Of a DNA stretch of 64,000 nt, positions 17,878-27,138 are shown in pieces. Position 1 is the first letter of the stretch, and every line of letters begins with the position of its first letter. The DNA comes from Paenibacillus sp. FSL K6-1096 (GTDB taxonomy: Bacteria > Bacillota > Bacilli > Paenibacillales > Paenibacillaceae), in NCBI RefSeq assembly GCF_037977055.1, contig NZ_CP150274.1:682001-746000 (forward strand). The letters are read 5' to 3'. A program made the position numbers and the translations under genes. The notes beneath the pieces were generated by a model. It was not told where the DNA came from. It saw only the letters and a program-made list of their open reading frames with translations, and searched no databases.

Positions 17878-19206
17878 TTATTGTAATTTCTGTATACGGT
17901 CCCACTGGCTGACGATATCGGTAACGCGGACACCAAAGTTTTCGTCGATAACTACGACTTCCCCTTTGGCAATGAGCTTGTTGTTCACTAGGATGTCAAC
18001 AGGCTCGCCCGCCAGCTTGTCCAGTTCAATAATTGAACCTTGCGACATTTCCAGAATATCTTTGATCTGCTTCTGGGTCCTTCCTAATTCTACGGTTACC
18101 TTCAGGGGTATGTCCATCAATAAATTTAAATTATTTTCGTCGATATTGCCGAATGCCCCGGCATTCAGATTAGCGAACTGAACAGGCTGCACATTCACGT
18201 TGCGGCCCGGTGCCGGATTCTGCGGCGGAGCCTGCTGATACGGCGTCCCCTGCGGCGGCATTCCGTATGGCGGCATCCCCTGCATTCCATACGCCGGCAT
18301 CCCTTGCGGAGGGTAATAATATCCGCCTTCCGGCATCCCCGGATAGGGCGGCATTCCCTGTCCCTGCGGCGGATACTGCGGCGGGTATCCCGGTACTTCC
18401 GGCGCCGGCATCTGCTGCTGCGCTGTAGGCGGCGCTTGCGGCGGCTCCGGTGCTGCTGCGGCAGGCGGAGGAGTCTGTGCCGGCTTCTCCAGAGGCGCGG
18501 CCGCAGCTTCCGGCTCAGGCTGGCTGACATCACCTAGCAGCATGGTCACCATATCCTTGGCGAACTGCACCGGCAGCAGCTGCATGATGGTCGAATCAAT
18601 CAGATCACCGATCTTCAGCCGGAAGGAAATCTGGATCAGAGTTTCATCATCCGGCAGGCTGCCGACCCCTTCACCGCTGGACATATTCAGAATATCGATG
18701 CCGGGCGGAGAGATGTTGACGAACCGGTTAAAGATCGTTGACATTGAGGTAGCAGATGAGCCCATCATCTGGTTCATCGCTTCCTGCACGGCGCTGATAT
18801 GGATCTCATTGAGCTCCTCATCCTTGGGCTGCCCTTCCCCGCCAAGCATCAGGTCGGCAATGACCTGCGCATCCCTGATCTTGATGACCAGGGAATTGAT
18901 CCCCTGGAAGCCGTCCACATACTGCACATGAACCGCCACATGAGGTTTCGGGAAGGCCTCCTCGAACTCTCCGCGGGTTATGATCGACACCTTCGGTGTG
19001 GTGATATCCACCTTTTTGCCCAAGAGGGTGGACAAGGCGGTCGCCGCACTTCCAAAGGTGATATTGCCGATCTCTCCCAGCGCATCCTGTTCAAACGGCG
19101 TTAAGTAATCATCCACGGTCTTCGGTGAAGGAGCCAGGGTGCCTTCCGCAGACTGTCTTAGAAGGGCATCGATCTCCTCCTGGGACAAATAATCTTTACT
19201 CGTCAA
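17878..19206 (-). CDS. fliY: Flagellar switch/CheY-P phosphatase FliY with a repetitive linker
   Basis: An approximately 442-residue switch protein: an N-terminal FliM-like CheY-binding segment (LSQEEIDALL), a CheC-like phosphatase domain (motifs EIGNITFGSAA and AVQEAMNQMMGSSA) and a C-terminal FliN domain (LGRTQKQIKDIL to the end). Between them is a linker of more than 110 residues in which Pro, Gly, Tyr, Gln and Met form PPQG and GMPPYG repeats; this makes it longer than B. subtilis FliY (378). I chose a TTG start (MTSKDYLSQ) with GAAGGGG about eight bases upstream, overlapping the fliM stop; another TTG lies eight codons further upstream. Confidence 0.94.
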   Translation of the reverse strand: MTSKDYLSQEEIDALLRQSAEGTLAPSPKTVDDYLTPFEQDALGEIGNITFGSAATALSTLLGKKVDITTPKVSIITRGEFEEAFPKPHVAVHVQYVDGFQGINSLVIKIRDAQVIADLMLGGEGQPKDEELNEIHISAVQEAMNQMMGSSATSMSTIFNRFVNISPPGIDILNMSSGEGVGSLPDDETLIQISFRLKIGDLIDSTIMQLLPVQFAKDMVTMLLGDVSQPEPEAAAAPLEKPAQTPPPAAAAPEPPQAPPTAQQQMPAPEVPGYPPQYPPQGQGMPPYPGMPEGGYYYPPQGMPAYGMQGMPPYGMPPQGTPYQQAPPQNPAPGRNVNVQPVQFANLNAGAFGNIDENNLNLLMDIPLKVTVELGRTQKQIKDILEMSQGSIIELDKLAGEPVDILVNNKLIAKGEVVVIDENFGVRVTDIVSQWDRIQKLQ

Positions 19207-20194
19207 ACTCTTCAACCCCTTCGCTGACAATCTCGTCTATTTGTACAGCCACACGTTCTTTGATCATCCCAGGACTTCCGATGAATTTCAGCTTGTCCCC
19301 TACCTTGATCGACAGACCGGAATCCACAGTCTTGTTCAGGGATATCACGTCGCCGACACTGAGTCCGAGAAATTCAGCGATGGATAACCTGGATTCGCCC
19401 AGCTCGGCCACAATCGGAAGCTGGGCCCGGTGGACCCTCGCCCGTATCGCTTCAAGCTCTACCTCATCGCGCACCTTCTTCTCGGAGACAAACCACTGGT
19501 GTACAGACAGCCTCGACATGATCGGCTCCAGTACAACGTGAGGAATACAGAGGTTGATCATCCCTGTGGTATCCCCGATTTTGGTGCTGAGGGAGATCAG
19601 GGCAATCGTCTCATTGGGCGATACAATTTGCATGAACTGCGGATTCGTTTCCAGTGCCTCCATCCGCGGATGGATATCAAGCACCGTTTTCCAGGCCTCC
19701 TGCAGGCTTTCAAAGCACCGGCTGAAGATCCGCTCCATGATCGTCGTCTCAATCTCGGTCAGCGCATTAATCTTGGAGGGTGCTGTTCCGAAGCCGCCCA
19801 GCAGCCGGTCCAGCATGGCAAAGGCGATATTCGGGTGAACCTCCATGACCATCCGGCCCTCCAGCGGCTCGGCTTCAAAGATGTTCAGAATCGTCATCTT
19901 CGGAATGGAGCGGATAAACTCATCATAAGGGAGCTGCTCTACCTGAACGACATTGATCTGCACGAAGGTACGTAATTGGGCCGAAAAGTATGTCGTAAGA
20001 TAGCGGGCAAAGTTATCATGTATCCGTGTGAGACTGCGGATATGATCCTTGGAGAAGCGCACAGCCCGTTTGAAATCATAAGAGCGGATCTTCTTCTGGG
20101 TCTCTTCTTTTTTAAGTTCGTCGGCATCCATCTCTCCGGATGAAAGTGCAGCAAGCAGCGCATCAATTTCGTTTTGTGATAGTACATCAACCAA
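19196..20194 (-). CDS. fliM: Flagellar motor switch protein FliM
   Basis: A 332-residue C-ring protein with the N-terminal CheY-P-binding peptide (VLSQNEIDALLAAL), a middle CheC-like domain without phosphatase residues (about 45-225) and a C-terminal SpoA/FliN-type domain (about 245-320, LGLSVGDVISLNK). A TTG start (MVDVLSQ) is preferred because six Gs lie eight bases before it. The GTG three codons upstream is too close to that site. It overlaps fliY. Confidence 0.96.
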   Translation of the reverse strand: MVDVLSQNEIDALLAALSSGEMDADELKKEETQKKIRSYDFKRAVRFSKDHIRSLTRIHDNFARYLTTYFSAQLRTFVQINVVQVEQLPYDEFIRSIPKMTILNIFEAEPLEGRMVMEVHPNIAFAMLDRLLGGFGTAPSKINALTEIETTIMERIFSRCFESLQEAWKTVLDIHPRMEALETNPQFMQIVSPNETIALISLSTKIGDTTGMINLCIPHVVLEPIMSRLSVHQWFVSEKKVRDEVELEAIRARVHRAQLPIVAELGESRLSIAEFLGLSVGDVISLNKTVDSGLSIKVGDKLKFIGSPGMIKERVAVQIDEIVSEGVEEFDE

Positions 20195-20232
20195 TTCAAT
20201 CACCCCCCATCAAAGAATCGACCCGCCTGCAG

Positions 20233-20700
20233 CTACATCGGTGCCAGTATAAATTTAGTGAATTCAATCTGGGTAATCGAACCTTTAGTCAAGTTCTTAT
20301 TGATCATGTTCGCCAGCTTGCTGTTGAACTGGTCCTTGCCGCCTGCCCCGTTCAGCTCCTCGGGCTTCGTATCGGCAATCGCTTTGATAATCAGCGGTGC
20401 AAACTTTATTGTTTTTATCTTCTCGAATTCTTCCTTGGACTTCGCTGAATCCAGTTGAATCGCGATGTCAACTGACAGGATGTAATCGGGATCGGCAGTG
20501 TTAGTTTTGATATCTGTGATTTCGGCTGTCAATTCGACGATTTCATCAGCCGAGAGCTTTTTAGCTTCCACGTTCTGGACAGCCTGGTTCGCATCATTCG
20601 GATCACTCGGGAAAATCTTGTCCATCAGCAAGAATGCGGCGACTACGATAAGCGTAATGGCCAGCAGTATCGTAATGAGCCACGGCAGCATCTTTTTCAT
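20233..20700 (-). CDS. fliL: Flagellar basal body-associated protein FliL
   Basis: A 155-residue bitopic membrane protein with an N-terminal helix (about 5-25) and an extracytoplasmic SPFH-like domain, ending FTKFILAPM in the family manner. FliL surrounds stator units and influences torque. Its ATG overlaps the flbD stop by four bases. Confidence 0.93.
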   Translation of the reverse strand: MKKMLPWLITILLAITLIVVAAFLLMDKIFPSDPNDANQAVQNVEAKKLSADEIVELTAEITDIKTNTADPDYILSVDIAIQLDSAKSKEEFEKIKTIKFAPLIIKAIADTKPEELNGAGGKDQFNSKLANMINKNLTKGSITQIEFTKFILAPM

Positions 20701-20921
20701 GAAAGCTCCTCCATCGACTGGACTTTAATGGTGGCAGCATGTGTGCCTATGTCCCTGTTATATTCCTTGATCATGTTAATGACTTCATCGGCCTTCTCAC
20801 GCACAATCAGCCTTTTGCCCGTTACCAGCGTAATGTACGTGTCCGGTGATTCCTCCACCATTTCAACCAACAGGGCATTCAGCCACATGGCCGTCCCGTT
20901 CAATCTTGTTACCGAAATCAT
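20697..20921 (-). CDS. swrD: FlbD/SwrD family motility protein
   Basis: A 74-residue protein of the FlbD family (MISVTRLNGTAMWLNALLVEMVEESPDT is characteristic; I quote only the first part as a pattern: I-x-V-T-R-L-N-G). B. subtilis SwrD (YlzI), at the same operon position, raises flagellar torque and is needed for swarming. A strong hairpin lies between the upstream hook gene and this one, and AGGAGG lies at a good distance before the ATG. Confidence 0.92.
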   Translation of the reverse strand: MISVTRLNGTAMWLNALLVEMVEESPDTYITLVTGKRLIVREKADEVINMIKEYNRDIGTHAATIKVQSMEELS

Positions 20922-20937
20922 AACAGGCCTCCTAATA

Positions 20938-20963
20938 AAAATAGGGGGAGGAGTTCCTCCCCC
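20938..20963 (-). terminator. GC-rich hairpin with U-rich tail between hook gene and flbD
   Basis: A perfect nine-base inverted repeat GGGGGAGGA / TCCTCCCCC at 20,944-20,963 is followed on the minus strand by TATTTTTATT. It looks like a weak intrinsic terminator or RNA-stabilising stem inside the operon. Because essential genes follow downstream, it can be only partly effective if it terminates at all. Confidence 0.55.
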
Positions 20964-21033
20964 ACGACTGTTCCGACAATCCTGCCGGCGGCAGTATGTC
21001 AGGATAAAGCAAGTATTAAGCTAATCTGTGAGC

Positions 21034-21852
21034 TTAACGCTTCAGGTTAACCACTTCCTGCAGCACTTCGTCAGAGGTGGTAATGATCCGCGAGTTCGCC
21101 TGGAAGCCGCGCTGGGTCACAATCATCTCCGTGAATTCGCCGGTCAGGTCAACGTTGGACATCTCCAGCTGGCCAGTAACGATGCTGCCGGTTCCCGCTT
21201 CCGCGTTGCCGGCAGTGGTCGGCTCCAGCGCACCCTCCGCATTAGCGTTGAGTGTCACCCGGTACAGATTACCGCCAATCTTCTCCAGACCCGACGGATT
21301 ACTCACCTTGCCGATCCCAATCTGTACACCGTTCTCCGTAGTACCATCAGCCATCGTCTGCACAATCGTACCGTTGCTGGAGATGGAGAATGCCGTAACA
21401 TCTTCACCAATCTGAATGGGTCCGCCTCCGGCGTCAACGACAGCTAAGCCATCCGATGTAATCAGATTGCGGTTGGCGTCCACATGGAAATCTCCGGCAC
21501 GGGTCAGGAACGGAACCTCCTGGTCAGCCGAGAGCTTCACCAGAAAGAACCCGTCTCCATCGATCCGCAGATCTGTAGGGTTATTCGTTGTCATCGCACT
21601 ACCAGCTGTGTGCATAGTGTCAACGGAACCGATCGATACCCCGAGACCGATTTGTTTGGCATTGATTCCGCCTTGTCCCTCTTCCCCAGGTGCTGTAACC
21701 CCGGATACGGTCTGGCTCATAATATCCTTGAACATGACGCGCCCCGATTTGAAGCCGATGGTATTGACATTAGCGATATTGTTACCGATAACATCCAGCT
21801 TCGTCTGGAAACCGCGCATACCTGAAACCCCTGAATACATCGATCTTAACAT
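21034..21852 (-). CDS. flgE: Flagellar hook protein (FlgE position; FlgG-like short form)
   Basis: A 272-residue flagellar rod/hook family protein. The N-terminal rod domain (MLRSMYSGVSGMRGFQ, NNIANVNTIGFK) and C-terminal domain (NVDLTGEFTEMIVTQRGFQANSRIITTSDEVLQE, given here as motif only by its ends NVDLT and DEVLQE) flank a small D1 domain. In B. subtilis the gene after flgD is the hook gene flgE, also short (264 residues), while many databases label such proteins FlgG from sequence. I follow position. It is the export substrate whose length is measured by FliK. Confidence 0.88.
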   Translation of the reverse strand: MLRSMYSGVSGMRGFQTKLDVIGNNIANVNTIGFKSGRVMFKDIMSQTVSGVTAPGEEGQGGINAKQIGLGVSIGSVDTMHTAGSAMTTNNPTDLRIDGDGFFLVKLSADQEVPFLTRAGDFHVDANRNLITSDGLAVVDAGGGPIQIGEDVTAFSISSNGTIVQTMADGTTENGVQIGIGKVSNPSGLEKIGGNLYRVTLNANAEGALEPTTAGNAEAGTGSIVTGQLEMSNVDLTGEFTEMIVTQRGFQANSRIITTSDEVLQEVVNLKR

Positions 21853-21975
21853 GAATTATCGTCCTCCCGGATATAGAGTCTTCAGACTCTTAAGAATTGG
21901 ATTGTTGAAGCTATGGGCGCAGCCGCGTCAGTCGGTCGGCGGCCGCTGCCGGCTCTCCAGTTCGGACCAGCCGGT

Positions 21976-22359
21976 TCAAGATATAATTACTGCACTGTCA
22001 ATCTGCGTGAAGACATTGTCTTTCATCGACTGGCCGTCCATGGCTGTGACCACGGTCCGGTTGGCGACACTTACGATTAACGCCATGTCCTTCATGAGGA
22101 TCAGCGACTCTTTGCTGCCCTTGGCGGCTGCCTTATCTACAGCTGAGGAGATCTGATCCAGCTGGCGGCTGCCAAGCTCGATTCCCCGCTGTTCCAGACG
22201 TCTCGCTGCATGATTGCTGAATTTCAGCAAATTCTTCTGCAGCACACTCTCGAAGGAAGCCTCGGAGCTTGCCGCATTCTTAACGGATGACGGACGCTGC
22301 AGGGCAGAAGGATGAACCGTTCCGGGGTACAGCTGCCCGATAGTTATGCGGTCACTCAT
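21976..22359 (-). CDS. TIGR02530-type flagellar operon protein
   Basis: A 127-residue protein with the family block FSNHAARRLEQRGIEL in the middle and a C-terminal NRTVVTAMDG patch. Such proteins occur between flgD and the hook gene in Paenibacillus and Clostridia and are assigned to a 'flagellar operon protein' family of unknown function. The ATG overlaps the flgD stop by four bases. A role in hook assembly is inferred only from position. Confidence 0.82.
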   Translation of the reverse strand: MSDRITIGQLYPGTVHPSALQRPSSVKNAASSEASFESVLQKNLLKFSNHAARRLEQRGIELGSRQLDQISSAVDKAAAKGSKESLILMKDMALIVSVANRTVVTAMDGQSMKDNVFTQIDSAVIIS

Positions 22360-22838
22360 GCCGTCTCCCCGCTCTCCCCGCCGCCTGATGAAGAGTCACT
22401 GCCTGCTTCTGCTTCACTAACGGCATTCTGGATTTCCGTGACATCCGTTAACGCAATGCGCTCCTTGCCTACAACCGCGTATTGGACACCGCTGCTGACA
22501 ACAATGGATTCTACATTGCCGGATTTCGGCAATTTCGTCTCGGCATCCGTCCAGGTGATCTGCTTGCCGATCAGACCGGAGACCGAGCCCAGCGACTGAT
22601 TCATCGCCGTAAGCTGGGTTGAAATATTCATAAGCTGCTCAACCGATGAGAACTGGGCCATCTGGGCGATGAATTCCTTGTCCTCCATCGGCTGCATCGG
22701 GTCCTGATTCTGCAGCTGAGTCATTAGAATCTTCAGGAACTGATCCTTGCCGAGTGTAGAACTGCCGGTGGCCTTGGGCTTATTATCGACTACATAATTC
22801 CATTGATCACTCGTTGATACGGGGGGTGTTGTTGCCAT
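22356..22838 (-). CDS. flgD: Flagellar hook-capping protein FlgD
   Basis: A 160-residue short-form FlgD. The conserved N-terminal assembly block (LGKDQFLKILMTQLQNQDP, about 30-48) and the EFIAQMAQFSSVEQL motif (about 58-72) are complete; the C-terminal half is a reduced beta domain ending in a Ser/Gly-rich tail. Short FlgD is usual in Bacillales (ylxG in B. subtilis). It caps the growing hook and sits directly after fliK. Confidence 0.93.
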   Translation of the reverse strand: MATTPPVSTSDQWNYVVDNKPKATGSSTLGKDQFLKILMTQLQNQDPMQPMEDKEFIAQMAQFSSVEQLMNISTQLTAMNQSLGSVSGLIGKQITWTDAETKLPKSGNVESIVVSSGVQYAVVGKERIALTDVTEIQNAVSEAEAGSDSSSGGGESGETA

Positions 22839-22873
22839 GCTTTTCTCACCTCACTTGTCTGTTCACTTGTTCC

Positions 22874-24379
22874 CTATGCTTTGGCTGAGAAGCCGCCGTC
22901 CTGTGCAAGCTCCTGCTGAGCCGAGACCCAATCCTTCCATTCTCCACCCAGCTCCGCAGCCAATACTGCATCTCCGGATTCTTCCTGACGTTCCCTTGAT
23001 CTTCTGCCCTGCTGCTGGCTGCCTGCCCCTGCCTGCTGGCCTTGTTGTCCGGTCCACTGTGACTGCGGGGAAGAGCTGTTCTGCGATACTTCCAGCCGTT
23101 CTACCTGAAGCCCCTGGGATTGCAGCGCCAGGCGAAGCTGGTTCATCTGCTGCTCCAGCATATCCTTGGTTCCGGCGTGCTGGGTCAGGAATTGCGCAAC
23201 CAGATTACCGTTATGCATCGATATCTTCACATCCACCTGCCCCAGATTCTCAGGGAACAAGGTAATGGTAGCTTCAGCCACTCCGCCTTTGCGGACGATC
23301 TCCAGCTTGCCGCCGATGAACGAATTCATCTCCCGGGCGAATTGGTGGACCGGCACAGGCGCGGCTTCTGACTTGAGCGGTGCTGTAATTCCGTGCCGCA
23401 GGGATAATTGGCCCGCCGTTACAACCTCCGGCTCCTTAGTTGCCCCTTCGCCAGCGGGCATAGGATCTTCTGCAAGCACGGTCTCCTTCAATGCGGCAGG
23501 CACTAACGCGGCAACAGGAGTGGAATCCTCAGGTGCAGTTACCGCTGCGGAATTGCCAGCTGCAGCCGCTGCCTCCAGCATGGAACGAGTGCTCGCTGAA
23601 GCCCCCAATAGCCTGCGGACATCCGCTGCCAAATCTGCCTTGCTATACATTTCCGCCTTAGGCTCGCTTCCCGTTGCCTGTTTAAGTGGCACCGCTGGAG
23701 CATCAACAACTGCTGGAGCCTTGTTAGCCATGGACTTGTGATTAACAGGTGCACTCTCCGCCATAATAGCCGAGAATTGATTCAGAAGCGCCGCTCCTTT
23801 GACAGCTGTCTCCTGATCTTCGCTGACCGCTGCCGTCTGAACCAGCTGTACCAGGCTGTTCAGTTCATCCTGAACGGCAAAACGCAGGGTTTCCGGGTTG
23901 CTGGCAAGCGGGGATAAAGTAACGGCTGTCTCCGACGCAGCTTCAGCTCCATTCTGCTGCACCGTAGCAGTGTTGCTGTTGAGGAGGGCCGGTACCTGAA
24001 GCAGCCAGCCCTGAAGCGCTGCAAGCAAGCCCGGGTCAGCCTCCAGACTGCTGTCCAGCTTCTCCAGATCCTGCTTAATGCCTTCCAGCAGGGGGGCTGT
24101 CTGCGTATCCGCATTTCCTGCATCCTCTGCTTTGGTCTGCACGGCACTCAGAAGCCCCTGCAGCAAAGCGGCCAGATTAGCAGCAGCAGGAGCCGTCGTT
24201 GCCGGAGCAGCTGCGGGCGTGCCGCCCATGCTCTGAACCAGCGTCTGGGCAAAAGGCGCTGCAGAACTGGAAGCCGCTGTGCTTGTTACATTGGCTCCGC
24301 TTGCTCCGCCTGTAATAGACGTTGCCGCGCCACCGCCCGCCCCATTACCTGCTGTGAGGGTTTGTGCGATTAGACTCAT
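22874..24379 (-). CDS. fliK: Flagellar hook-length control protein FliK
   Basis: A protein of about 501 residues. The N-terminal two thirds are Ala/Thr/Gln-rich and low in complexity, consistent with the molecular-ruler part. The C-terminal Flg_hook domain (about 350-450) contains ITLFPENLGQVDVKI and ARLALQSQGL-like blocks that contact FlhB. The C-terminal tail is Gln/Ser-rich. The ATG giving MSLIAQ has GGGAGG eight bases upstream. It precedes flgD as in B. subtilis. Confidence 0.93.
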   Translation of the reverse strand: MSLIAQTLTAGNGAGGGAATSITGGASGANVTSTAASSSAAPFAQTLVQSMGGTPAAAPATTAPAAANLAALLQGLLSAVQTKAEDAGNADTQTAPLLEGIKQDLEKLDSSLEADPGLLAALQGWLLQVPALLNSNTATVQQNGAEAASETAVTLSPLASNPETLRFAVQDELNSLVQLVQTAAVSEDQETAVKGAALLNQFSAIMAESAPVNHKSMANKAPAVVDAPAVPLKQATGSEPKAEMYSKADLAADVRRLLGASASTRSMLEAAAAAGNSAAVTAPEDSTPVAALVPAALKETVLAEDPMPAGEGATKEPEVVTAGQLSLRHGITAPLKSEAAPVPVHQFAREMNSFIGGKLEIVRKGGVAEATITLFPENLGQVDVKISMHNGNLVAQFLTQHAGTKDMLEQQMNQLRLALQSQGLQVERLEVSQNSSSPQSQWTGQQGQQAGAGSQQQGRRSRERQEESGDAVLAAELGGEWKDWVSAQQELAQDGGFSAKA

Positions 24380-24403
24380 TGATTTCACCTCCCTTCAAGC
24401 GTT

Positions 24404-25357
24404 TTATTTACCGCCCATCAGACGGTTTAGTATTTGGGCTGCCTGCTTGCTGTCCTTCTTGGTCATCTCTCCCAGAATCGAGGAGCGGACCGTGTCACCT
24501 ACTGTATTAAGGATAGTAATCACCTTATCCGGGCTGACGCTGTACATGGAGCCGAGCAAGACGGCCGCATCGGCAGCCGGCATCGCCGTGAAGGTCTGAC
24601 TGAGCTTCTCCTGGTCCAGATTGGCTGAGGTCTTCGCGGGAGCCTCAGCCCCTGTCTCCTGCTTAATTCTGGATTGAAGGGCTGCAATAGCCATATCGGT
24701 TGAATTGGTTGTTTCCTTTAGCAGAACCGACACATCCGCCGCTTTTTTAGGGTCCATCTTTTCGAGAATCGCCGTTTTGCTGGCATTGCTCATATTGCTG
24801 AAGATCTGCACCATCTCTTCCGTAGTCAGATTCTCCATAATCGGGGCTGCCTTGGAGGCCTTCATTCCGCCATACAGCTTGGCCAGATCCTTCACATTCT
24901 TTAGATAAGGATCTTCCTCTTCAGGAGTGGCGGCGGCAGCCTCAGCGGCCTCTGCCTTTAGGCTGTCAATCTGCTGCTGGAGCGCTGCGGACTTATCCGC
25001 CTCGGCTGTTCTGGCGTCTTCGGCCTGCTTCAGCTTCTCGGCCTGCTCGGCCAGCTGCGATTTAAGCTCCTTAATCGTGCTCTCCGAGCTGGCAGCCTGC
25101 TCCTTGCTTTCCTTTTGCGGATCTTCGCCGGCCTCATCTGCGGCTGCAGGGTCCGGCACCGGATCAGGAACCCACTTCTCTACAATAGGAATCTTGCCCG
25201 CAATCTCCAACACGTTATTGCGGATATCCATATTAAATAGAGTCAGCAACACTCCAAGCAGCACAAGCGTGAAGATGATCGGAATCATCAAGAATAAGAA
25301 ACGCTCTAACTTGCCTGCCGACCCTTCATCTTCAAATTCCATTTCATGATTTGCCAC
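24404..25357 (-). CDS. ylxF: YlxF/MotE-like protein with MgtE N-terminal domain
   Basis: A 317-residue bitopic protein: one membrane helix (about residues 19-42), a Pro/Asp-rich stretch, a coiled coil (about 90-150) and an MgtE N-like helical domain (about 160-315; blocks APIMENLTTEEMVQIF and ILEKMDPKKAADV). Proteins of this layout (YlxF, MotE) lie between fliJ and fliK and are thought to act in stator or export assembly. The start is GTG with GGGAGG nine bases upstream. Confidence 0.85.
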   Translation of the reverse strand: MANHEMEFEDEGSAGKLERFLFLMIPIIFTLVLLGVLLTLFNMDIRNNVLEIAGKIPIVEKWVPDPVPDPAAADEAGEDPQKESKEQAASSESTIKELKSQLAEQAEKLKQAEDARTAEADKSAALQQQIDSLKAEAAEAAAATPEEEDPYLKNVKDLAKLYGGMKASKAAPIMENLTTEEMVQIFSNMSNASKTAILEKMDPKKAADVSVLLKETTNSTDMAIAALQSRIKQETGAEAPAKTSANLDQEKLSQTFTAMPAADAAVLLGSMYSVSPDKVITILNTVGDTVRSSILGEMTKKDSKQAAQILNRLMGGK

Positions 25358-25375
25358 TGGCGGAAGCCTCCCGGG

Positions 25376-25819
25376 TTAGAGGGATTTCATCGCGAAGCGG
25401 ACGGTAGCCATCTCATCCAGTTCGTTTTGTTCCCGTAAACTCATATTCTGCAGAAATGCCGTCTGTGCCTTGTCTTTGGCCATAAGCCATACCTTCTCAT
25501 CCAGCACCTTGGTGCTCAGATGGTTCTGTTTGCTCTGAACCTCCATATGCGCCCGGCTGATATCGGACTGCTTGCGGGCAATGCATCTGTCCAGGTAATC
25601 CGCATAATCCTGCATCTCGCGGAGCTTGGCCAGCGGTGTCTTCTGCTGGGCTGCACTTTGCAGAGAGGACATCAGCGCGCTGCGCTGGCTCATTAATTCA
25701 TCAAGGCTTTTCTCCTGTGCCTGCAGTTCTCCGAGCGCGCTTGAGAGCATCCACTCTGCCTGTGTCTTTTCGTTACCCTTCAAGTCCACCACTTTTTGAA
25801 AAGTATAATGGAACCGCAT
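25376..25819 (-). CDS. fliJ: Flagellar export chaperone FliJ
   Basis: A 147-residue, almost wholly helical coiled-coil protein with the FliJ patterns FHYTFQKVVDLK at the start and REQNELDEMA near the end. FliJ couples the FliI ATPase to the export gate. The ATG chosen has GGAG nine bases upstream. A second ATG two codons earlier forms an ATGA overlap with the fliI stop but is only three bases from the site. Confidence 0.9.
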   Translation of the reverse strand: MRFHYTFQKVVDLKGNEKTQAEWMLSSALGELQAQEKSLDELMSQRSALMSSLQSAAQQKTPLAKLREMQDYADYLDRCIARKQSDISRAHMEVQSKQNHLSTKVLDEKVWLMAKDKAQTAFLQNMSLREQNELDEMATVRFAMKSL

Positions 25820-25821
25820 GA

Positions 25822-27138
25822 TCATTCACTCCTCGAGAACTGTGAAATTAAAGACTGCTGGACTTCACTAAGGGTAACCTTCTCATTCACCTTCTGCCGG
25901 GTGAATTGCCAAATACTGTCGATATAATGAATGGACTCATCGATTTGGGCATTGGAGCCCCGCTGATAGGCTCCGATATTAATCAGATCCTCGGAGTCCT
26001 TGTACACGGCCATCAGACGCTTCACATTCTCTGCCGCGGCAATCTGCTCCTCCGGGGCGATATCCTTCATCACCCGGCTGATGCTTGCCAGCACATCAAT
26101 GGCCGGGAAGTGCCCTTTGTTGGCAATGCTCCGGTTCAGGACAATATGCCCGTCCAGGATGCCGCGCACCGCATCGGCGATCGGCTCATTCATGTCGTCA
26201 CCGTCCACCAGTACGGTATAGAAAGCGGTAATTGAGCCTGTAGGCCCCGTCCCTGCCCGCTCCAGCAGCTTGGGCAGGCTGGCGAACACGGAGGGCGTAT
26301 ACCCTCTCATCGCCGGAGGCTCACCTACAGCCAGTCCTACCTCACGCTGGGCCATCGCATAGCGGGTAACCGAGTCCATCATCAGCATGACATTCAGACC
26401 GCGGTCACGGAAGTATTCTGCGATGGTAGTCGCAATGAGCGCCCCTTTGATGCGGATCAGCGCCGGCTGGTCCGAGGTGGCTACGATGACTACGGAACGC
26501 TGCAGGCCCTCCGGCCCCAGGTCGCGCTCAATGAAATCCAGCACCTCTCTGCCCCGCTCGCCGATCAGGGCAATCACATTCACATCCGCTGACGTATTGC
26601 GGGCAATCATCCCCATCAGAGTGCTCTTGCCGACGCCAGAGCCGGCAAAGATACCTACGCGCTGGCCTTTGCCGATGGTCAGCAGCCCGTCAATCGCCCG
26701 GACGCCGATGCTGATCGGCTCGGCCACCCGCGGGCGGTTTAGCGGGTTGGCCGGAATATTAAACGTCGAGCTGTGCGGCATTCTGGCCGGAATCAGTGAG
26801 CCGTCGAGCGGCTGTCCGAGACCGTCCAGAACCTTGCCCAGCAGCTCCGAGCCGACTTGGACGCTCAGCGGCTTGCCGGTGCCAACCACATCACAACCGG
26901 GGCCGATGGCCTGCAGTTCCCCCAGCGGCATGAGCAGCACCTTGTTGTCGCGGAATCCGACCACCTCAGCCTGGAGCGGCTTCGTGCCTTTGGCCGGATA
27001 GATGTAACACACATCCCCGATGCTGGCATCCGGTCCTTCCGACTCGACCATCAGCCCGATCACCTGGGTAACCTTGCCGTTGATGCGGACCGGATCGAAG
27101 TTACGCAGCTGTTCTTTATATTTGCCGGTGTCAAGCAT
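25822..27138 (-). CDS. fliI: Flagellum-specific export ATPase FliI
   Basis: A 438-residue F1-beta-like ATPase that energises flagellar export with FliH and FliJ. Walker A is GSGVGKSTLMGMI; the Walker B region is VMLMMDSVTRYAMAQ; the arginine-finger region and C-terminal helical domain are complete. The ATG giving MLDTGKYKEQL fits the family N terminus. It overlaps the fliH stop by eight bases; further upstream in-frame codons would run deep into fliH. Confidence 0.96.
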   Translation of the reverse strand: MLDTGKYKEQLRNFDPVRINGKVTQVIGLMVESEGPDASIGDVCYIYPAKGTKPLQAEVVGFRDNKVLLMPLGELQAIGPGCDVVGTGKPLSVQVGSELLGKVLDGLGQPLDGSLIPARMPHSSTFNIPANPLNRPRVAEPISIGVRAIDGLLTIGKGQRVGIFAGSGVGKSTLMGMIARNTSADVNVIALIGERGREVLDFIERDLGPEGLQRSVVIVATSDQPALIRIKGALIATTIAEYFRDRGLNVMLMMDSVTRYAMAQREVGLAVGEPPAMRGYTPSVFASLPKLLERAGTGPTGSITAFYTVLVDGDDMNEPIADAVRGILDGHIVLNRSIANKGHFPAIDVLASISRVMKDIAPEEQIAAAENVKRLMAVYKDSEDLINIGAYQRGSNAQIDESIHYIDSIWQFTRQKVNEKVTLSEVQQSLISQFSRSE

